A stretch of DNA of 64,000 nucleotides, from assembly GCF_024129435.1 (NCBI RefSeq), contig NZ_JAMXXN010000008.1, positions 62,001 to 126,000 of the forward strand, read 5' to 3'. The notes beneath the pieces are model-generated. The model did no database searches, was not told where the DNA came from, and saw only the letters and a program-made list of their open reading frames with translations. Below, one piece after another: positions 16,514 through 27,412 of the stretch. The position numbers and the translations under genes were made by a program. How positions within the stretch are numbered: the first letter of the stretch is position 1; each line of letters begins with the position of its first letter. This stretch comes from Acinetobacter lwoffii. Lineage in GTDB: Bacteria; Pseudomonadota; Gammaproteobacteria; Pseudomonadales; Moraxellaceae.

Positions 16514-19024
16514 TTAGAAAGTACGTCCAATTTCGAACTGGATGTTTTTAGTATCATCACCGTCTTTTTTATTCAACGGATAAGCATAGCTAAGTGATAA
16601 TGGTCCAATCATAGTGATCCAGGTGAAACCTGCACCCACGCTATAGCGCATATTATCTGCATCGAAACCGAAGTTATCTTTACAGTACTGCTTTCCATTT
16701 ACTGAAGTGCCATTAACGAAAATATTTTCATTTGATACATCACATTGGGTATCAAACACTTGTGCACCTTCAGCAAAGATGACTGGACGAACCTGACGTG
16801 CCCAATCCCCTTTAAATGGTACTGGAAGCACTAATTCGGTACCAAATTGAATTAGTGCATTACCACCTACTTCCTCAGGAGAAGGATCCGTTTGACCTGT
16901 ATCAGAGAAATATACACCTGGATATTTAGGACCTAATGTACTATTTTCATAACCACGAACCGAACCAAAACCACCTGCATAGAAATTCTTGTAGAATGGC
17001 AAGTCATTACCATAACCCAACTTACCATAACCGCGCAGGACAAAATCTTTGCCTAATGGGAAAAATGCCTGAGCGTCATAAGTGACTTTTTGATACTCGA
17101 CATCACTACCTGGCAAGGCAATTTCAGCATTGACACGATGTGACATACCCGTTGTCGGGAACATCGGTCTATTTAAGGTATTATAAGACCAACCTAAATT
17201 AAGGTTATAAGTCAAAAAATCACCCTGGAATTCTTGACCATATGGAACTGGATTAGGGCAAGGCTGGTAACCAGTAACATTCCCAGCAGAATCTTTAATT
17301 GGAACTAATGCTTGAGGACAATACTCACCACTTTTTGTTTCTTTTCCGCCATTACGTTCCAAATAATCAGCAACATAAGTCGACACATATGGACCAGTGG
17401 TCACATCGGTCTGATCAATGTTCAGGCCTAGGCTAACACTCTGGTTTTCATCAATTGGATAACCAAAGTTAATCCCACCACCGAAACTGTCTGTCACATA
17501 GTTATTGACGTTATAATCATCATCCAGCTTGGTTTTACGGTAATACATGTTATAGCCGCGACGCACACCATCAATGGTGAAGTACGGGTCCATCACGCTC
17601 AAGTTATAATAATCTTGGGTTTCAGAACGCGACAAATCGATTGAAACACTATTACCTGTACCCAGGAAGTTGGTCTGACTTAAACCTGCCTGGAAAGTTA
17701 CACCACCGCTTTGTGAGAAACCAACTGCAAGAGTACTGGTCCCTGAATGCTGCTCTTCAACGGCAACATTCAAGTCCACCTGATCTGGTGCACCTGGAAT
17801 ACGTGCAGGTTTGATATCGACAGTTTTAAAGAACCCGGTACGCTCCAGACGGACCTTAGACAGGTCAATCTTTTCATTACTAGCAAGTGCACCTTCCATT
17901 TGGCGCATTTCACGACGTAGTACTTCATCTGCAGTTTTCGTATTACCAGTGAAATTAATACGTCGCACCGTGACTTGCTGACCCGGATTAATATAATAAT
18001 TTAGATCAACCAGTTTGGTTTCGTTGTTAATTTGAGGAACAATATTGACTTCTGCATAGTAATAACCTGCATTACCATACTTACGCTGCAATAACTGCTT
18101 AACCGCGTTGACTTTTTCCTGCGAATAAATTTCGCCTTCTTTGAAAATTTGTAAAGCCTGTAATTCTTCAGTCTTATAAAGCGCGTCACCTAAATATTTG
18201 GTTTGACCAAATTTAAATTGCTCACCTTCATCCACAGATACTTCGATGAAGACATTCTTTTTATCTTCACTCAAGTTCAGACTGGAATTGGTAATATTAA
18301 AGTTGATGTAACCGCGATTCAGATACATGGCACGCAAAGCTTCAAGACTTGCCGCCATCTTTTCACGTGCATAACGGTCATTACGCGAAATGACTGAACT
18401 CCAGCCACTTTCTTTTACTGCAAAGGCCTGCTTGATATCAGATTCTTTAAATACAGTATTCCCGATAATATTAATATCAAAAACTTTGGCCGCTTTACCT
18501 TCAATAAAATCAATCAGCAATTCAACACGGTTATTTGGTCGAGGCGTGGTAGTGACCGTAATATCAGCATCATAACGACCTTGCTGCATGTATTGCTGCT
18601 CAAGTTCAGTTTCAATGGTTTGCAGCGCTGATTTTTTCAGCACTTCACCTTCAGCCAAACCCATTTTTTTCAGGCCTTCCTCAAGCGCTTCCTTAGGAAT
18701 CAGCTTATTGCCTTTCAATTCGATTTTCGAAATAATCGGGCGTTCAACAACTTGAAAAACCAAGGTATTGCCCTGCTGAACGGCTTTAATGTCATCAAAC
18801 AGGCCTGATGCATACATGCTACGAATTGCATTGGCAATGATTGGATCATTGACCCGATCACCACTGTTAATTGGCACTAGGCCATACACATTGTCAGGAG
18901 TTAAACGTACTAATCCATCAAATTTTATATCTTGTACAATGAATTCATCTGCTGCATATACTTGTTGTGCTACTGCCATTGCACTAACGAGTGCCAGAGG
19001 CATAAATAAATGTGTGTGCTGCAT
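16514..19024 (-). CDS. bamA: Outer membrane protein assembly factor BamA
   Basis: An 836-residue Omp85 protein, the core of the BAM complex. Residues 1-24 are a signal peptide ending VYA. Five POTRA domains follow (about residues 25-425), then a 16-strand beta-barrel. The conserved lid/L6 motif appears as SVRGYENSTLGP near 700. The last residue is Phe (FEIGRTF), the usual outer-membrane C-terminal signal. Length is slightly above the E. coli protein. It is placed between rseP and skp, the common gammaproteobacterial order. Confidence 0.97.
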   Translation of the reverse strand: MQHTHLFMPLALVSAMAVAQQVYAADEFIVQDIKFDGLVRLTPDNVYGLVPINSGDRVNDPIIANAIRSMYASGLFDDIKAVQQGNTLVFQVVERPIISKIELKGNKLIPKEALEEGLKKMGLAEGEVLKKSALQTIETELEQQYMQQGRYDADITVTTTPRPNNRVELLIDFIEGKAAKVFDINIIGNTVFKESDIKQAFAVKESGWSSVISRNDRYAREKMAASLEALRAMYLNRGYINFNITNSSLNLSEDKKNVFIEVSVDEGEQFKFGQTKYLGDALYKTEELQALQIFKEGEIYSQEKVNAVKQLLQRKYGNAGYYYAEVNIVPQINNETKLVDLNYYINPGQQVTVRRINFTGNTKTADEVLRREMRQMEGALASNEKIDLSKVRLERTGFFKTVDIKPARIPGAPDQVDLNVAVEEQHSGTSTLAVGFSQSGGVTFQAGLSQTNFLGTGNSVSIDLSRSETQDYYNLSVMDPYFTIDGVRRGYNMYYRKTKLDDDYNVNNYVTDSFGGGINFGYPIDENQSVSLGLNIDQTDVTTGPYVSTYVADYLERNGGKETKSGEYCPQALVPIKDSAGNVTGYQPCPNPVPYGQEFQGDFLTYNLNLGWSYNTLNRPMFPTTGMSHRVNAEIALPGSDVEYQKVTYDAQAFFPLGKDFVLRGYGKLGYGNDLPFYKNFYAGGFGSVRGYENSTLGPKYPGVYFSDTGQTDPSPEEVGGNALIQFGTELVLPVPFKGDWARQVRPVIFAEGAQVFDTQCDVSNENIFVNGTSVNGKQYCKDNFGFDADNMRYSVGAGFTWITMIGPLSLSYAYPLNKKDGDDTKNIQFEIGRTF

Positions 19025-19063
19025 GCCAGTCTTTTCCGCTGTTAATTTATTCCATTTACGTTG

Positions 19064-20419
19064 TTATAAACGCATAAAATCATTAAATAATGCCAGAAGC
19101 ATCATACTGCCGAGCAGTACCATACCAATTTTTAGTCCAACCAATTGTATTTGTTCGGAAACAGGTTTACCACGAATTAATTCAACAAAATAGTAAACCA
19201 GATGTCCGCCATCAAGCATTGGAATAGGCAGTAGATTTAATATTCCTAAACTTACACTCATTAGCGCCATAAAGGAAATAAAAGTTTCCCAACCCATTTC
19301 CGCACTCTGTCCTGCTACTTTGGCAATGGTAATTGGACCTGATAAATTATCCAGGCCAATCAAGCCACGTACCATTTTGACAATCGAGTTCAGAATCATC
19401 GAAGATAAATGTGCTGTTTTATCAAATGCCATTACCAGTGCTTCGCCTGGCGAGTAATGAATGGTCTGTTTATATTCTGCAGGAATGGTCATTTTACCCG
19501 GATCACTTTGTACACCCAGCATACCGGTCACATTGCCCATATTGTCACGTTTACCTTGTGGCATGACTTCTAGCTGAACCACCTGATTTGCGCGTAGAAC
19601 ATCCATTTTGAGTAATTTTTCTGGAGATGCCTGTACCACCTGCACCACATCAAACCAGTCTTTCATCTGAACGCCGTCAATAGCCAGAATCTTGTCACCT
19701 TCTTTCAGACCTTGACGGATGGCTGCACCATCTTCACTCAGTTTGCTGATCACTGCCGGAATTTCCGGTCGATAAGGTAAGAAACCCAGACTTTCCAGTG
19801 GCGATTGACTTTGATCTTTTAAATAGTTTTGAATCGGCAACTGAAACAGTTTGTTTTCACCAGCGCGATCTGCCTGAATAGAAACCACGCCAGTTTCACC
19901 AACACGATCTACCAAGGCATAACTGAGTTTTTCCCAAGTTTCCACCTGAGTACCATCCACGGCCACAATTTTGTCGCCCGGCTGCATTTGTACGGTGGCA
20001 GCAGGTGTATTTGGTAAAACTTTGCCCACCCGGGTATTGAGCTGTTCTTGTGCCGGTAAAAATAACACCCAGAATAGAAGAACTGCAAAAATCAGGTTAA
20101 TTAATGGGCCTGCTGCCACGATGGCGATCCGTTTCCACGGATGCTGACGATTGAAGGCTTTGGGTAAGTCTTCTTCAGCAACATTGCCTTCACGTTCATC
20201 CAGCATCTTGACATAGCCACCCAAAGGCAAGGCAGACAATTGATACTGAATTCCGGATTTTCTCGAGGTCCATTTTAATAATGTTGGCCCAAATCCAATG
20301 GAATAGACCAATACTTTAACGCCCAGTTTACGCGCCACAATATAGTGACCGAACTCATGAATCGCAATTAAGGGACCGAGTAAGAGAATTGCAGCGGCAA
20401 TCATAAACAAGGCATTCAT
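19064..20419 (-). CDS. rseP: Site-2 protease RseP
   Basis: A 451-residue inner-membrane zinc metalloprotease for regulated intramembrane proteolysis. HEFGH at 21-25 provides the zinc ligands and catalytic Glu, and the C-terminal NLLPIPMLDGGH motif supplies the third ligand. Two PDZ domains lie between (about residues 115-195 and 205-290). In E. coli it cleaves the anti-sigma factor RseA. The anti-sigma partner in Acinetobacter is uncertain, so the substrate here is open. It starts 3 bases after dxr ends. Confidence 0.95.
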   Translation of the reverse strand: MNALFMIAAAILLLGPLIAIHEFGHYIVARKLGVKVLVYSIGFGPTLLKWTSRKSGIQYQLSALPLGGYVKMLDEREGNVAEEDLPKAFNRQHPWKRIAIVAAGPLINLIFAVLLFWVLFLPAQEQLNTRVGKVLPNTPAATVQMQPGDKIVAVDGTQVETWEKLSYALVDRVGETGVVSIQADRAGENKLFQLPIQNYLKDQSQSPLESLGFLPYRPEIPAVISKLSEDGAAIRQGLKEGDKILAIDGVQMKDWFDVVQVVQASPEKLLKMDVLRANQVVQLEVMPQGKRDNMGNVTGMLGVQSDPGKMTIPAEYKQTIHYSPGEALVMAFDKTAHLSSMILNSIVKMVRGLIGLDNLSGPITIAKVAGQSAEMGWETFISFMALMSVSLGILNLLPIPMLDGGHLVYYFVELIRGKPVSEQIQLVGLKIGMVLLGSMMLLALFNDFMRL

Positions 20420-20422
20420 ATC

Positions 20423-21619
20423 TTAAGTTCCTTTATTCACAACATATTGCTGTGATAAACCTCGCGCCATTTGATCTGCTTGCAAGATAGCCTCCAGATC
20501 ATGTGCGGGTTGATTGTCCATCTGATTTAGGACGTGCTCAACTACCTGAGGAATTTGGGTAAATCTGATCTGTTGATTTAAAAATGCAGCAACTGCAATT
20601 TCATTGGCCGCATTTAAAATTGTCGGTGCAATTCCGCCACTCTGCATGGCCTGACGGGCCAATTTTAATGCAGGGAAACGGAGCATATCCGGTTCTTGAA
20701 AATTAAGTTGTGAATGCATAAACAGATCCAGTGGCGCCACATGCGTACTAATACGCTCAGGCCATGCCAAAGCATGTGCAATAGGCGTGCCCATATCCGG
20801 ATTACCCATTTGTGCCAAAGTCGAACCATCAACGTATTGAACCATGGAGTGAATAATACTCTGTGGATGCACAACAACTGTAACAAATTGTTCTTGAACT
20901 GCAAACAAATGACAGGCTTCGATCAATTCTAAGCCTTTATTCATCAAGGTAGCAGAATCGACTGAAATTTTTTGACCCATGGACCAGTTAGGATGCTTGC
21001 AAGCTTGGGCAGGTGTGACCTCTTCAAGTTGCTGTATGCTGTGGTTCAGAAACGGCCCACCCGACGCGGTCAGCAGAATCTGGGATACACCCAGTTTGGG
21101 CTTGCCATGACGCTCTGCCTCAAAATAATGCGGTGGCAGACATTGGAAAATCGCGTTATGTTCGGAGTCAACGGGAAGCAATAAGGCACCATGATCGCGC
21201 GCTGCCTGCATCATGATGTCACCTGACATCACCAAGGCTTCTTTATTGGCCAGCAGTACGCGTTTACCCGCTTTCACTGCAGCCAATGTCGGCAACAAGC
21301 CTGCAGCACCAACGATTGCTGCCATCACAATATCAACATCAGCGTGTTCAGCCACAGCAATTAAACCGGCTTCATCTTGCAGAATTTCAATATTAGCCAA
21401 ATGATGTTGCTGGAGTCGTTTTGAGAGTTCATCTACTTTTTCAGCCGGCACCACCGCCACTTTAGGACGGTATTGCCGGCAAATTTCAACCAGCTCCTCG
21501 ATACGACTTTGCGCGGTCACAGCAAAAACCGAGTATGCTTCAGGATGTCGCTGCAAGATTTTTAAAGTACTTTGACCAATGGAACCTGTAGCACCCAGTA
21601 TACAAACTGCTTGTGACAT
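20423..21619 (-). CDS. dxr: 1-deoxy-D-xylulose 5-phosphate reductoisomerase
   Basis: A 398-residue enzyme for the second step of the MEP isoprenoid pathway. The NADPH loop [14 protein letters not shown] is at residues 9-22. [23 protein letters not shown] and [23 protein letters not shown] are the substrate and metal-binding blocks. Product flow leads to undecaprenyl diphosphate made by uppS in the same operon. It starts directly after cdsA ends. Confidence 0.97.
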   Translation of the reverse strand: MSQAVCILGATGSIGQSTLKILQRHPEAYSVFAVTAQSRIEELVEICRQYRPKVAVVPAEKVDELSKRLQQHHLANIEILQDEAGLIAVAEHADVDIVMAAIVGAAGLLPTLAAVKAGKRVLLANKEALVMSGDIMMQAARDHGALLLPVDSEHNAIFQCLPPHYFEAERHGKPKLGVSQILLTASGGPFLNHSIQQLEEVTPAQACKHPNWSMGQKISVDSATLMNKGLELIEACHLFAVQEQFVTVVVHPQSIIHSMVQYVDGSTLAQMGNPDMGTPIAHALAWPERISTHVAPLDLFMHSQLNFQEPDMLRFPALKLARQAMQSGGIAPTILNAANEIAVAAFLNQQIRFTQIPQVVEHVLNQMDNQPAHDLEAILQADQMARGLSQQYVVNKGT

Positions 21620-22444
21620 TTATAAATCTACACCAATAAGTTTTAAAACAGCCATACCTGCTGCAAAGATTGGAGCTGCAGCAAGCAAAGAATCAATACG
21701 ATCCAGTACTCCGCCATGTCCTGGCAAAATTCGACCTGAATCCTTAATACCGGCACGACGTTTGATCATGGATTCAAACAGGTCACCCAGTACCGAACTA
21801 AATACTGTAACCACAGAGAGAATCAGGAATAAAATCAGTTCTGGCCAGGTCATATCCAGATAAAGTAAGGCAACTGCCGTTACAATCAGCATTGAAGTAA
21901 CAATACCACCATACAGCCCTTCCACAGATTTATTAGGACTAACATTCGGCGCCAACTTTTTCTTGCCAAATTTACGACCCACAAAATACGCACCACTATC
22001 TGCGCCCCATACCAGTAAAAACAGGTACATCAGCCACCACGGTGAACTTTGCCAGACAGAGAAAATTGCAGTAACCGCAGCAGAGATCAGAACTACGCCG
22101 ATTCCGTGCAGGCTGGCGTTGTACCAGCCATCATATTCAGGATAGGTTTTAACCCAGTAAATGCTGAGCAACCAAGTAATTATAGAAGCTACCCATAACA
22201 ATAAGGCAACTTCGGCAAAATACAATGCCAAAGCTGAAAGTGCTGCAGTGAGCACTCCATATCCCCAAGCAACAGGTTTGATGACATATTTAAATTTTCG
22301 CGGCATGAGTTTAAACCACTCATAACCGGCCACCCCAGCAGCAAGAACCATCAATACAAACATTGGATAATGTGATTCAGTAGCAAACATACAGCTCAGT
22401 ACAACTGCTACCAACACCAATGCGGTTATAATCCGCTCAAACAT
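21620..22444 (-). CDS. cdsA: Phosphatidate cytidylyltransferase
   Basis: A 274-residue integral membrane protein with about eight hydrophobic helices. It makes CDP-diacylglycerol, the precursor of all phospholipids. The family signature is complete near the C-terminus: SMIKRRAGIKDSGRILPGHG followed by GVLDRID. It is separated from dxr by no bases and from uppS by 3. Confidence 0.95.
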   Translation of the reverse strand: MFERIITALVLVAVVLSCMFATESHYPMFVLMVLAAGVAGYEWFKLMPRKFKYVIKPVAWGYGVLTAALSALALYFAEVALLLWVASIITWLLSIYWVKTYPEYDGWYNASLHGIGVVLISAAVTAIFSVWQSSPWWLMYLFLLVWGADSGAYFVGRKFGKKKLAPNVSPNKSVEGLYGGIVTSMLIVTAVALLYLDMTWPELILFLILSVVTVFSSVLGDLFESMIKRRAGIKDSGRILPGHGGVLDRIDSLLAAAPIFAAGMAVLKLIGVDL

Positions 22445-22447
22445 GTA

Positions 22448-23200
22448 TTAATTCTCAAGTTTTTCCTGATGAATCTGTTCTGATGTTTTACCAAAACGAC
22501 GTTCACGCCCACCAAATACGGCAAGTGCATCATCAAGTTCTTCAACGGTAAATTCTGGCCATAGCGTCTCAGTGAAATAAAGCTCTGCATAGGCTGCCTG
22601 CCATAACAGGAAATTCGAAAGACGGAAATCTCCACCCGTACGAATCAGCAGATCAACTGCAGGTAAATCACCGAGGCTGACATATTGACCAAATACATCA
22701 GTATTAATTGCATCAAGATCTAATTTATTTGTTAAAACATCGCTGGCAATTCGCTGTGCAGCTTGTGCCATATCCCACATACCACCATAACTGATTGCAA
22801 TAGTGAGTGTCATACTATTGAAATTAGCAGTCCTTTCTTCGGCATGCAACATAAGTCCCTGTAATTCTGGGGACAAACGGCTGCGATCACCGATAAAGCG
22901 TAAAGCAATATTGAATTTTTCCATGCGGGGCAATTGTTCATGAATGGTATCAACCAGCAATTTCATGAGCAATTCAACTTCAAACTGTGGACGATTCCAG
23001 TTTTCACTTGAAAAGGCAAATACAGTTAAAGCCTGGATATTTCTTTTTTTACAGTGTTCAACAATCGGATCCAGAACCGTTTTTCCTTCACGGTGTCCAT
23101 CACCTTTTTGCATCTGATTTTTTTTGGCAAAACGATTGTTGCCATCCATGATGATGGCAACATGTTTCGGAAGACGTGGATTTTCTTCAGCAACGGTCAT
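22448..23200 (-). CDS. uppS: Undecaprenyl diphosphate synthase (cis-prenyltransferase)
   Basis: A 250-residue enzyme that extends farnesyl diphosphate to the C55 carrier lipid for cell wall and LPS. The pyrophosphate-binding motif is HVAIIMDGNNRFAKK (catalytic Asp near 19); most homologues have GNGRW, so the N and F variants are notable but conservative. ALTVFAFSSENWNRP and DLLIRTGGDFRLSNFLLWQ are intact. It lies between frr and cdsA. Confidence 0.96.
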   Translation of the reverse strand: MTVAEENPRLPKHVAIIMDGNNRFAKKNQMQKGDGHREGKTVLDPIVEHCKKRNIQALTVFAFSSENWNRPQFEVELLMKLLVDTIHEQLPRMEKFNIALRFIGDRSRLSPELQGLMLHAEERTANFNSMTLTIAISYGGMWDMAQAAQRIASDVLTNKLDLDAINTDVFGQYVSLGDLPAVDLLIRTGGDFRLSNFLLWQAAYAELYFTETLWPEFTVEELDDALAVFGGRERRFGKTSEQIHQEKLEN

Positions 23201-23207
23201 CGATGAA

Positions 23208-23762
23208 TTAGACCTTCATCAATTCAGCTTCTTTCGCAGCCAAGCGCTTGTCAACTTCAGCAACAAATTTGTCGGTAATTTTCTGGATTTCGTCAGCAGC
23301 ACGACGCTCTTCATCTTCAGAAATTTCTTTTTCTTTCAACAAAGCTTTGATATCGCCCAATACATCACGACGAATGTTACGGATCGCTACTTTGGCATTT
23401 TCTGCTTCATTACGCGCAACTTTTTGCATGTCACGACGCGTTTCTTCAGTCAACGCAGCCATCGGTACACGAATCGCATCTGCTGTAATTGGGTTTAGAC
23501 CCAAATCAGATTCACGAATCGCTTTATCAATTGCAGAAACCATTGAACGTTCGAAAGGCTGGATTAACAAAGTACGTGAATCTTCAACACCTACGTTTGC
23601 CACCTGGTTCAATGGAACGTCTGAACCATAGTAAGAAACCATCACGTTATTTAAAATTGATGGATGCGCACGACCGGTACGAACTTTTGCAAAACCATGC
23701 TCTAGAGATTCTAGAGTTTTGTTCATACGGTCTTCGCTGTCTTTTTTAAGATCGTTAATCAT
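23208..23762 (-). CDS. frr: Ribosome recycling factor
   Basis: A 184-residue protein spanning the whole RRF family: the three-helix bundle begins [20 protein letters not shown], the [11 protein letters not shown] loop is conserved, and the C-terminal helix carries [20 protein letters not shown]. With EF-G it splits post-termination ribosomes. It lies 80 bases downstream of pyrH and 7 bases before uppS. Confidence 0.97.
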   Translation of the reverse strand: MINDLKKDSEDRMNKTLESLEHGFAKVRTGRAHPSILNNVMVSYYGSDVPLNQVANVGVEDSRTLLIQPFERSMVSAIDKAIRESDLGLNPITADAIRVPMAALTEETRRDMQKVARNEAENAKVAIRNIRRDVLGDIKALLKEKEISEDEERRAADEIQKITDKFVAEVDKRLAAKEAELMKV

Positions 23763-23842
23763 ATGATCTTCCTTACTTAATTCTTGAAAAGAGGTTATTA
23801 CTAAATTAGCGTGTAGTATAAAGTGCTTTGGTGCTCACGTCA

Positions 23843-24574
23843 TTAATTGGTAACGTGAGTCCCTTCTTTTTCACCCATCACAACGGAAAGCAATGCGCCA
23901 GATTTATTCATATCGAATACTTGTAGCGGCACATTGTGATCACGACATAAACAGATTGCAGTTAAGTCCATCACACCCAGCTTTTCGTCCAGAACTTGGT
24001 CAAAAGTCAATGTGTCATATTTAACCGCATCATCATATTTGCTTGGATCTTTATTATATACGCCATCAACTTTGGTCGCTTTCAAGATCAAGTCTGATTC
24101 GATTTCAATACCACGTAAACAGGCAGCTGTATCTGTCGTAAAGAACGGATTACCTGTACCTGCCACGAATACACACACTTCACCCTGAGTCAGGTGACGG
24201 ATTGCATCACGGCTTGAGTAAGACTCAACCACGGCACCAATTGGCAATGCAGACATTAAACGGGTTTTAATATTACGGCGCACCAAAGCGTCGCGAAGTG
24301 CCAAACCGTTCATGACTGTTGCTAGCATACCCATCTGGTCGCCAGTTACACGACCAACTAGACCATCTTTTTGTAGCTGGCTACCGCGATACAGGTTACC
24401 ACCACCCACAACAATACCTACTTGTACGCCTAAACCCACGAGGTGCGCAATAGAAAGTGACATCTGATCGAGCACTTGTGCATCGATCCCCATGTCTTTA
24501 TTGCCTGCCAGCGCTTCACCAGAAAGCTTTAACAGGATGCGACCAAAGCGTGGCTTTTTAGAATCCAACATCAT
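23843..24574 (-). CDS. pyrH: Uridylate kinase (UMP kinase)
   Basis: A 243-residue amino-acid-kinase-fold enzyme that makes UDP from [15 protein letters not shown] is the phosphate loop near the N-terminus, [11 protein letters not shown] the nucleotide-binding region, and [16 protein letters not shown] the acceptor-site motif. Two adjacent ATG codons (24574 and 24571) follow GGAG at good spacing; a TTG just before them is less likely. It is the first gene of the pyrH-to-lpxA series. The usual upstream rpsB-tsf pair is not in this neighbourhood; rimO lies upstream instead. Confidence 0.96.
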   Translation of the reverse strand: MMLDSKKPRFGRILLKLSGEALAGNKDMGIDAQVLDQMSLSIAHLVGLGVQVGIVVGGGNLYRGSQLQKDGLVGRVTGDQMGMLATVMNGLALRDALVRRNIKTRLMSALPIGAVVESYSSRDAIRHLTQGEVCVFVAGTGNPFFTTDTAACLRGIEIESDLILKATKVDGVYNKDPSKYDDAVKYDTLTFDQVLDEKLGVMDLTAICLCRDHNVPLQVFDMNKSGALLSVVMGEKEGTHVTN

Positions 24575-24617
24575 CAAACTCCAAAGTATTCAATTTAAAT
24601 TTTTTTAATTCAAAATC

Positions 24618-25961
24618 TTAAGCAGACTTGACTGAAATGAGTTTTGCATACAGATCGTATTCATCTGCATCAGTAATTTCGACTTCAAGTAAATCCCCCG
24701 CCTTGATGACGCTTTTATCGATATCTTCAACAAAAACATTACCATCAATTTCAGGTGCATCTGCATAAGAACGCGCAACCGCTACCGGGAATTCATCTTC
24801 CAGGTCATCTACCAGCACAGTCATGATCTGACCGATACGTTTTTGGAGTTTGGCTGCCGAGATTTCTTGCTGAACCTGCATGAAACGCTCATAACGCTCT
24901 TGTTTAATTTCTTCAGGAACGTGATCTGGCAAATCATTTGCTGTCGCACCTTCAACTGGCGAATAGGTAAAACATCCCACACGATCCAGCTGGGCTTCTT
25001 TCAGCCAGTCCAGTAACATCTGGAAGTCTTCTTCAGTTTCGCCCGGGAAGCCCACCACAAATGTTGAACGCAACACCAGATCAGGACATTTCTCGCGCCA
25101 GATTTTCAAACGCTCCAGTGTATTTTCACTGTGCGCAGGTCGTTTCATCAGTTTGAGAATTTTTGGACTCGCGTGCTGGAATGGAATATCCAGATAAGGC
25201 AGGATTTTGCCTTGTGCCATCAGGTCAATCACAGCATCCACATGCGGATATGGGTAAACATAGTGCAAACGTACCCAGATTCCCAACTGCCCTAATGCTT
25301 CACACATATCATAGAATTTGGTTTTAACCGGCTGGCCATTCCAGAAATCCAGCTTGTATTTCGTGTCCAGGCCATAAGCAGAAGTATCCTGGGAGATGAC
25401 GAGTACTTCTTTTACACCGGCACGTTTCAGCGCTGCAGCTTCTTCAAGCACAGAACCAACTGGACGTGAAACCAGATCGCCACGCATGCTTGGAATAATA
25501 CAGAAAGTACAACGATGGTTGCAGCCTTCAGATATTTTCAGATAAGCATAGTGTTTTGGCGTCAGGCGGATGCCTTGCTCTGGAACCAGATCAATAAATG
25601 GATTGTGTTTTGGCGGCTCAGGCACGTATTGATGAACCGCATCCATAACTTCTTTATATGCCGCTGCACCTGTCACTTTCAGGACATTCGGATGCATCTG
25701 GCGAATCTTGTCTTCGTCTTTACCTAGACAACCTGTTACGATCACGCGACCATTCGCGCTCATCGCCTCACCAATCGCATCTAGCGATTCTTGCACTGCG
25801 GATTCAATAAAACCACAGGTATTTACTACAACTAAATCAGCACCGTCATAATCCGAAGCGACGTCATAACCTTCAGTCTTTAACTGGGTTAAAATACGTT
25901 CAGAATCTACCAATGCCTTAGGACAACCTAAAGATACAAAACCGACTTTGGGGGACTTCAT
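24618..25961 (-). CDS. rimO: Ribosomal protein S12 methylthiotransferase RimO
   Basis: A 447-residue radical-SAM enzyme that methylthiolates an aspartate of S12. The N-terminal UPF0004 domain carries the first cluster cysteines ([28 protein letters not shown]). The radical-SAM CxxxCxxC motif is [17 protein letters not shown]. The C-terminal TRAM domain covers about 380-445. The [12 protein letters not shown] sequence separates RimO from the tRNA enzyme MiaB. It sits 43 bases upstream of pyrH on the same strand and could be co-transcribed with it. Confidence 0.95.
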   Translation of the reverse strand: MKSPKVGFVSLGCPKALVDSERILTQLKTEGYDVASDYDGADLVVVNTCGFIESAVQESLDAIGEAMSANGRVIVTGCLGKDEDKIRQMHPNVLKVTGAAAYKEVMDAVHQYVPEPPKHNPFIDLVPEQGIRLTPKHYAYLKISEGCNHRCTFCIIPSMRGDLVSRPVGSVLEEAAALKRAGVKEVLVISQDTSAYGLDTKYKLDFWNGQPVKTKFYDMCEALGQLGIWVRLHYVYPYPHVDAVIDLMAQGKILPYLDIPFQHASPKILKLMKRPAHSENTLERLKIWREKCPDLVLRSTFVVGFPGETEEDFQMLLDWLKEAQLDRVGCFTYSPVEGATANDLPDHVPEEIKQERYERFMQVQQEISAAKLQKRIGQIMTVLVDDLEDEFPVAVARSYADAPEIDGNVFVEDIDKSVIKAGDLLEVEITDADEYDLYAKLISVKSA

Positions 25962-26302
25962 GAATTTTCGCTCTACTAGAATGCGCGTATTGTATGTCTT
26001 TTCGCATCATAAAAATAGTTGAAAACCTGACTCTTTGCATCATGCACTAAAATATTGCCATAAAATATTCAACATACTCACCAATGCACCAAAATGAACC
26101 ATTTTAGATTTACAGCCTCAATTTAATCCGCTATATCTAAGATGAATTGTGTTGCTCTGTCACATTTCTACATTTCATCGCAATAAATAAACTCTACTCA
26201 TAAAAGTTGGCGTGCATCTTGCATCAAATCAGAACTTAAAATTGATTAAATTGCTTTATGAAGATGCCATTGCGCCATTTTAATACAGGAACAAACCCGC
26301 GA

Positions 26303-27412
26303 ATGGATCAAATTATTCCGATCGACTATCGTGCTTTAGTGGACAATATGACCACGTGTATCTTATTGATAGACCGCGATCTTAATATTTATTATCTGAA
26401 TTCTGCCTGTGAAGCCTTATTTGATGTGAGCTTATTCCGCGCGAGCGGCACATCTGTGCTCAATATTTTGCAAAACCCGACAGATGAGTTCAATACCGAA
26501 GAAGCCCTGAATAATACTTTAACTACGGGACAACCTTATACACGCCGCGAAGCCACTATTCTGGTCAACTTTAAAGACATTCATGTCGACTACACCGTTT
26601 CTCAATTGAACCTCGGCAAACCTTATCATCCGTTGCTGCTCATTGAACTCAATCCTCGCGATCGTATGTTAAAAATCTCGCGTGAAGAAAATCTGCTGCA
26701 ACAGCATCAAGTAGCGCGTCAACTGATTCGCGGTGTTGCGCATGAAATCAAGAATCCACTCGGTGGTATTCGCGGGGCGACTCAACTCCTGGCACGCAGT
26801 TTGAATGATCCACAATACAAAGAATTTACCGACATTATTATTAGCGAAGTGGATCGACTGAGAAATCTGGCCGATACCATGCTCGGCTCACGCCAGCTTC
26901 CGAGCTATGAACTGGTCAATGTGCATGAACCTCTGGAACGGGTGCGTTCACTGATTGCCAATCAGACCAAAAAGAAAATCAAGATTACACGGGATTACGA
27001 CCTGTCCTTACCGGAAGTTCTGGCAGACCGCGACCAATTAATTCAAGTCATTTTGAATATTTGCGCCAATGCCGTACAGGCCATGACTGAGAACAAGGAG
27101 TTCTTTGTCGAACATCAACCGGAACTGATTTTAAGAACCCGGATTCAGCGTCTTTTTACCATTAACGGGGTGATTCACCGCTCTGTGGTACGGATTGATA
27201 TTGAAGACAATGGCCCAGGGGTTCCAGAAGAGATTATCGAATCGGTGTTTTATCCGCTGGTCACCAGCCGTGCCAAAGGGACCGGACTGGGCCTCAGTAT
27301 TGCTCAAAATATTATTCATCAGCACAACGGCATGATCGAGTGCCAGTCTGTAGCTGGAAAAACCGTCTTTAGCTTATATTTACCTTGGGAGTCGAATCAT
27401 GTCGCGAAATAA
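26303..27412 (+). CDS. glnL: Nitrogen regulation sensor histidine kinase NtrB
   Basis: A 369-residue cytoplasmic kinase/phosphatase that controls NtrC. A PAS domain covers about residues 10-115 (ALVDNMTTCILLIDRDLNIYY). The phospho-His is His147 in GVAHEIKNPLGGIRGA. HATPase_c motifs are NICANAVQAM, DNGPGVP and GTGLGLSIA. I prefer ATG 26303 (AGGA 12 bases upstream), which matches the usual N-terminal length; ATG 26258 gives 15 more residues but has no ribosome site. It overlaps ntrC by 14 bases. glnA is not adjacent. Confidence 0.93.
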   Translation: MDQIIPIDYRALVDNMTTCILLIDRDLNIYYLNSACEALFDVSLFRASGTSVLNILQNPTDEFNTEEALNNTLTTGQPYTRREATILVNFKDIHVDYTVSQLNLGKPYHPLLLIELNPRDRMLKISREENLLQQHQVARQLIRGVAHEIKNPLGGIRGATQLLARSLNDPQYKEFTDIIISEVDRLRNLADTMLGSRQLPSYELVNVHEPLERVRSLIANQTKKKIKITRDYDLSLPEVLADRDQLIQVILNICANAVQAMTENKEFFVEHQPELILRTRIQRLFTINGVIHRSVVRIDIEDNGPGVPEEIIESVFYPLVTSRAKGTGLGLSIAQNIIHQHNGMIECQSVAGKTVFSLYLPWESNHVAK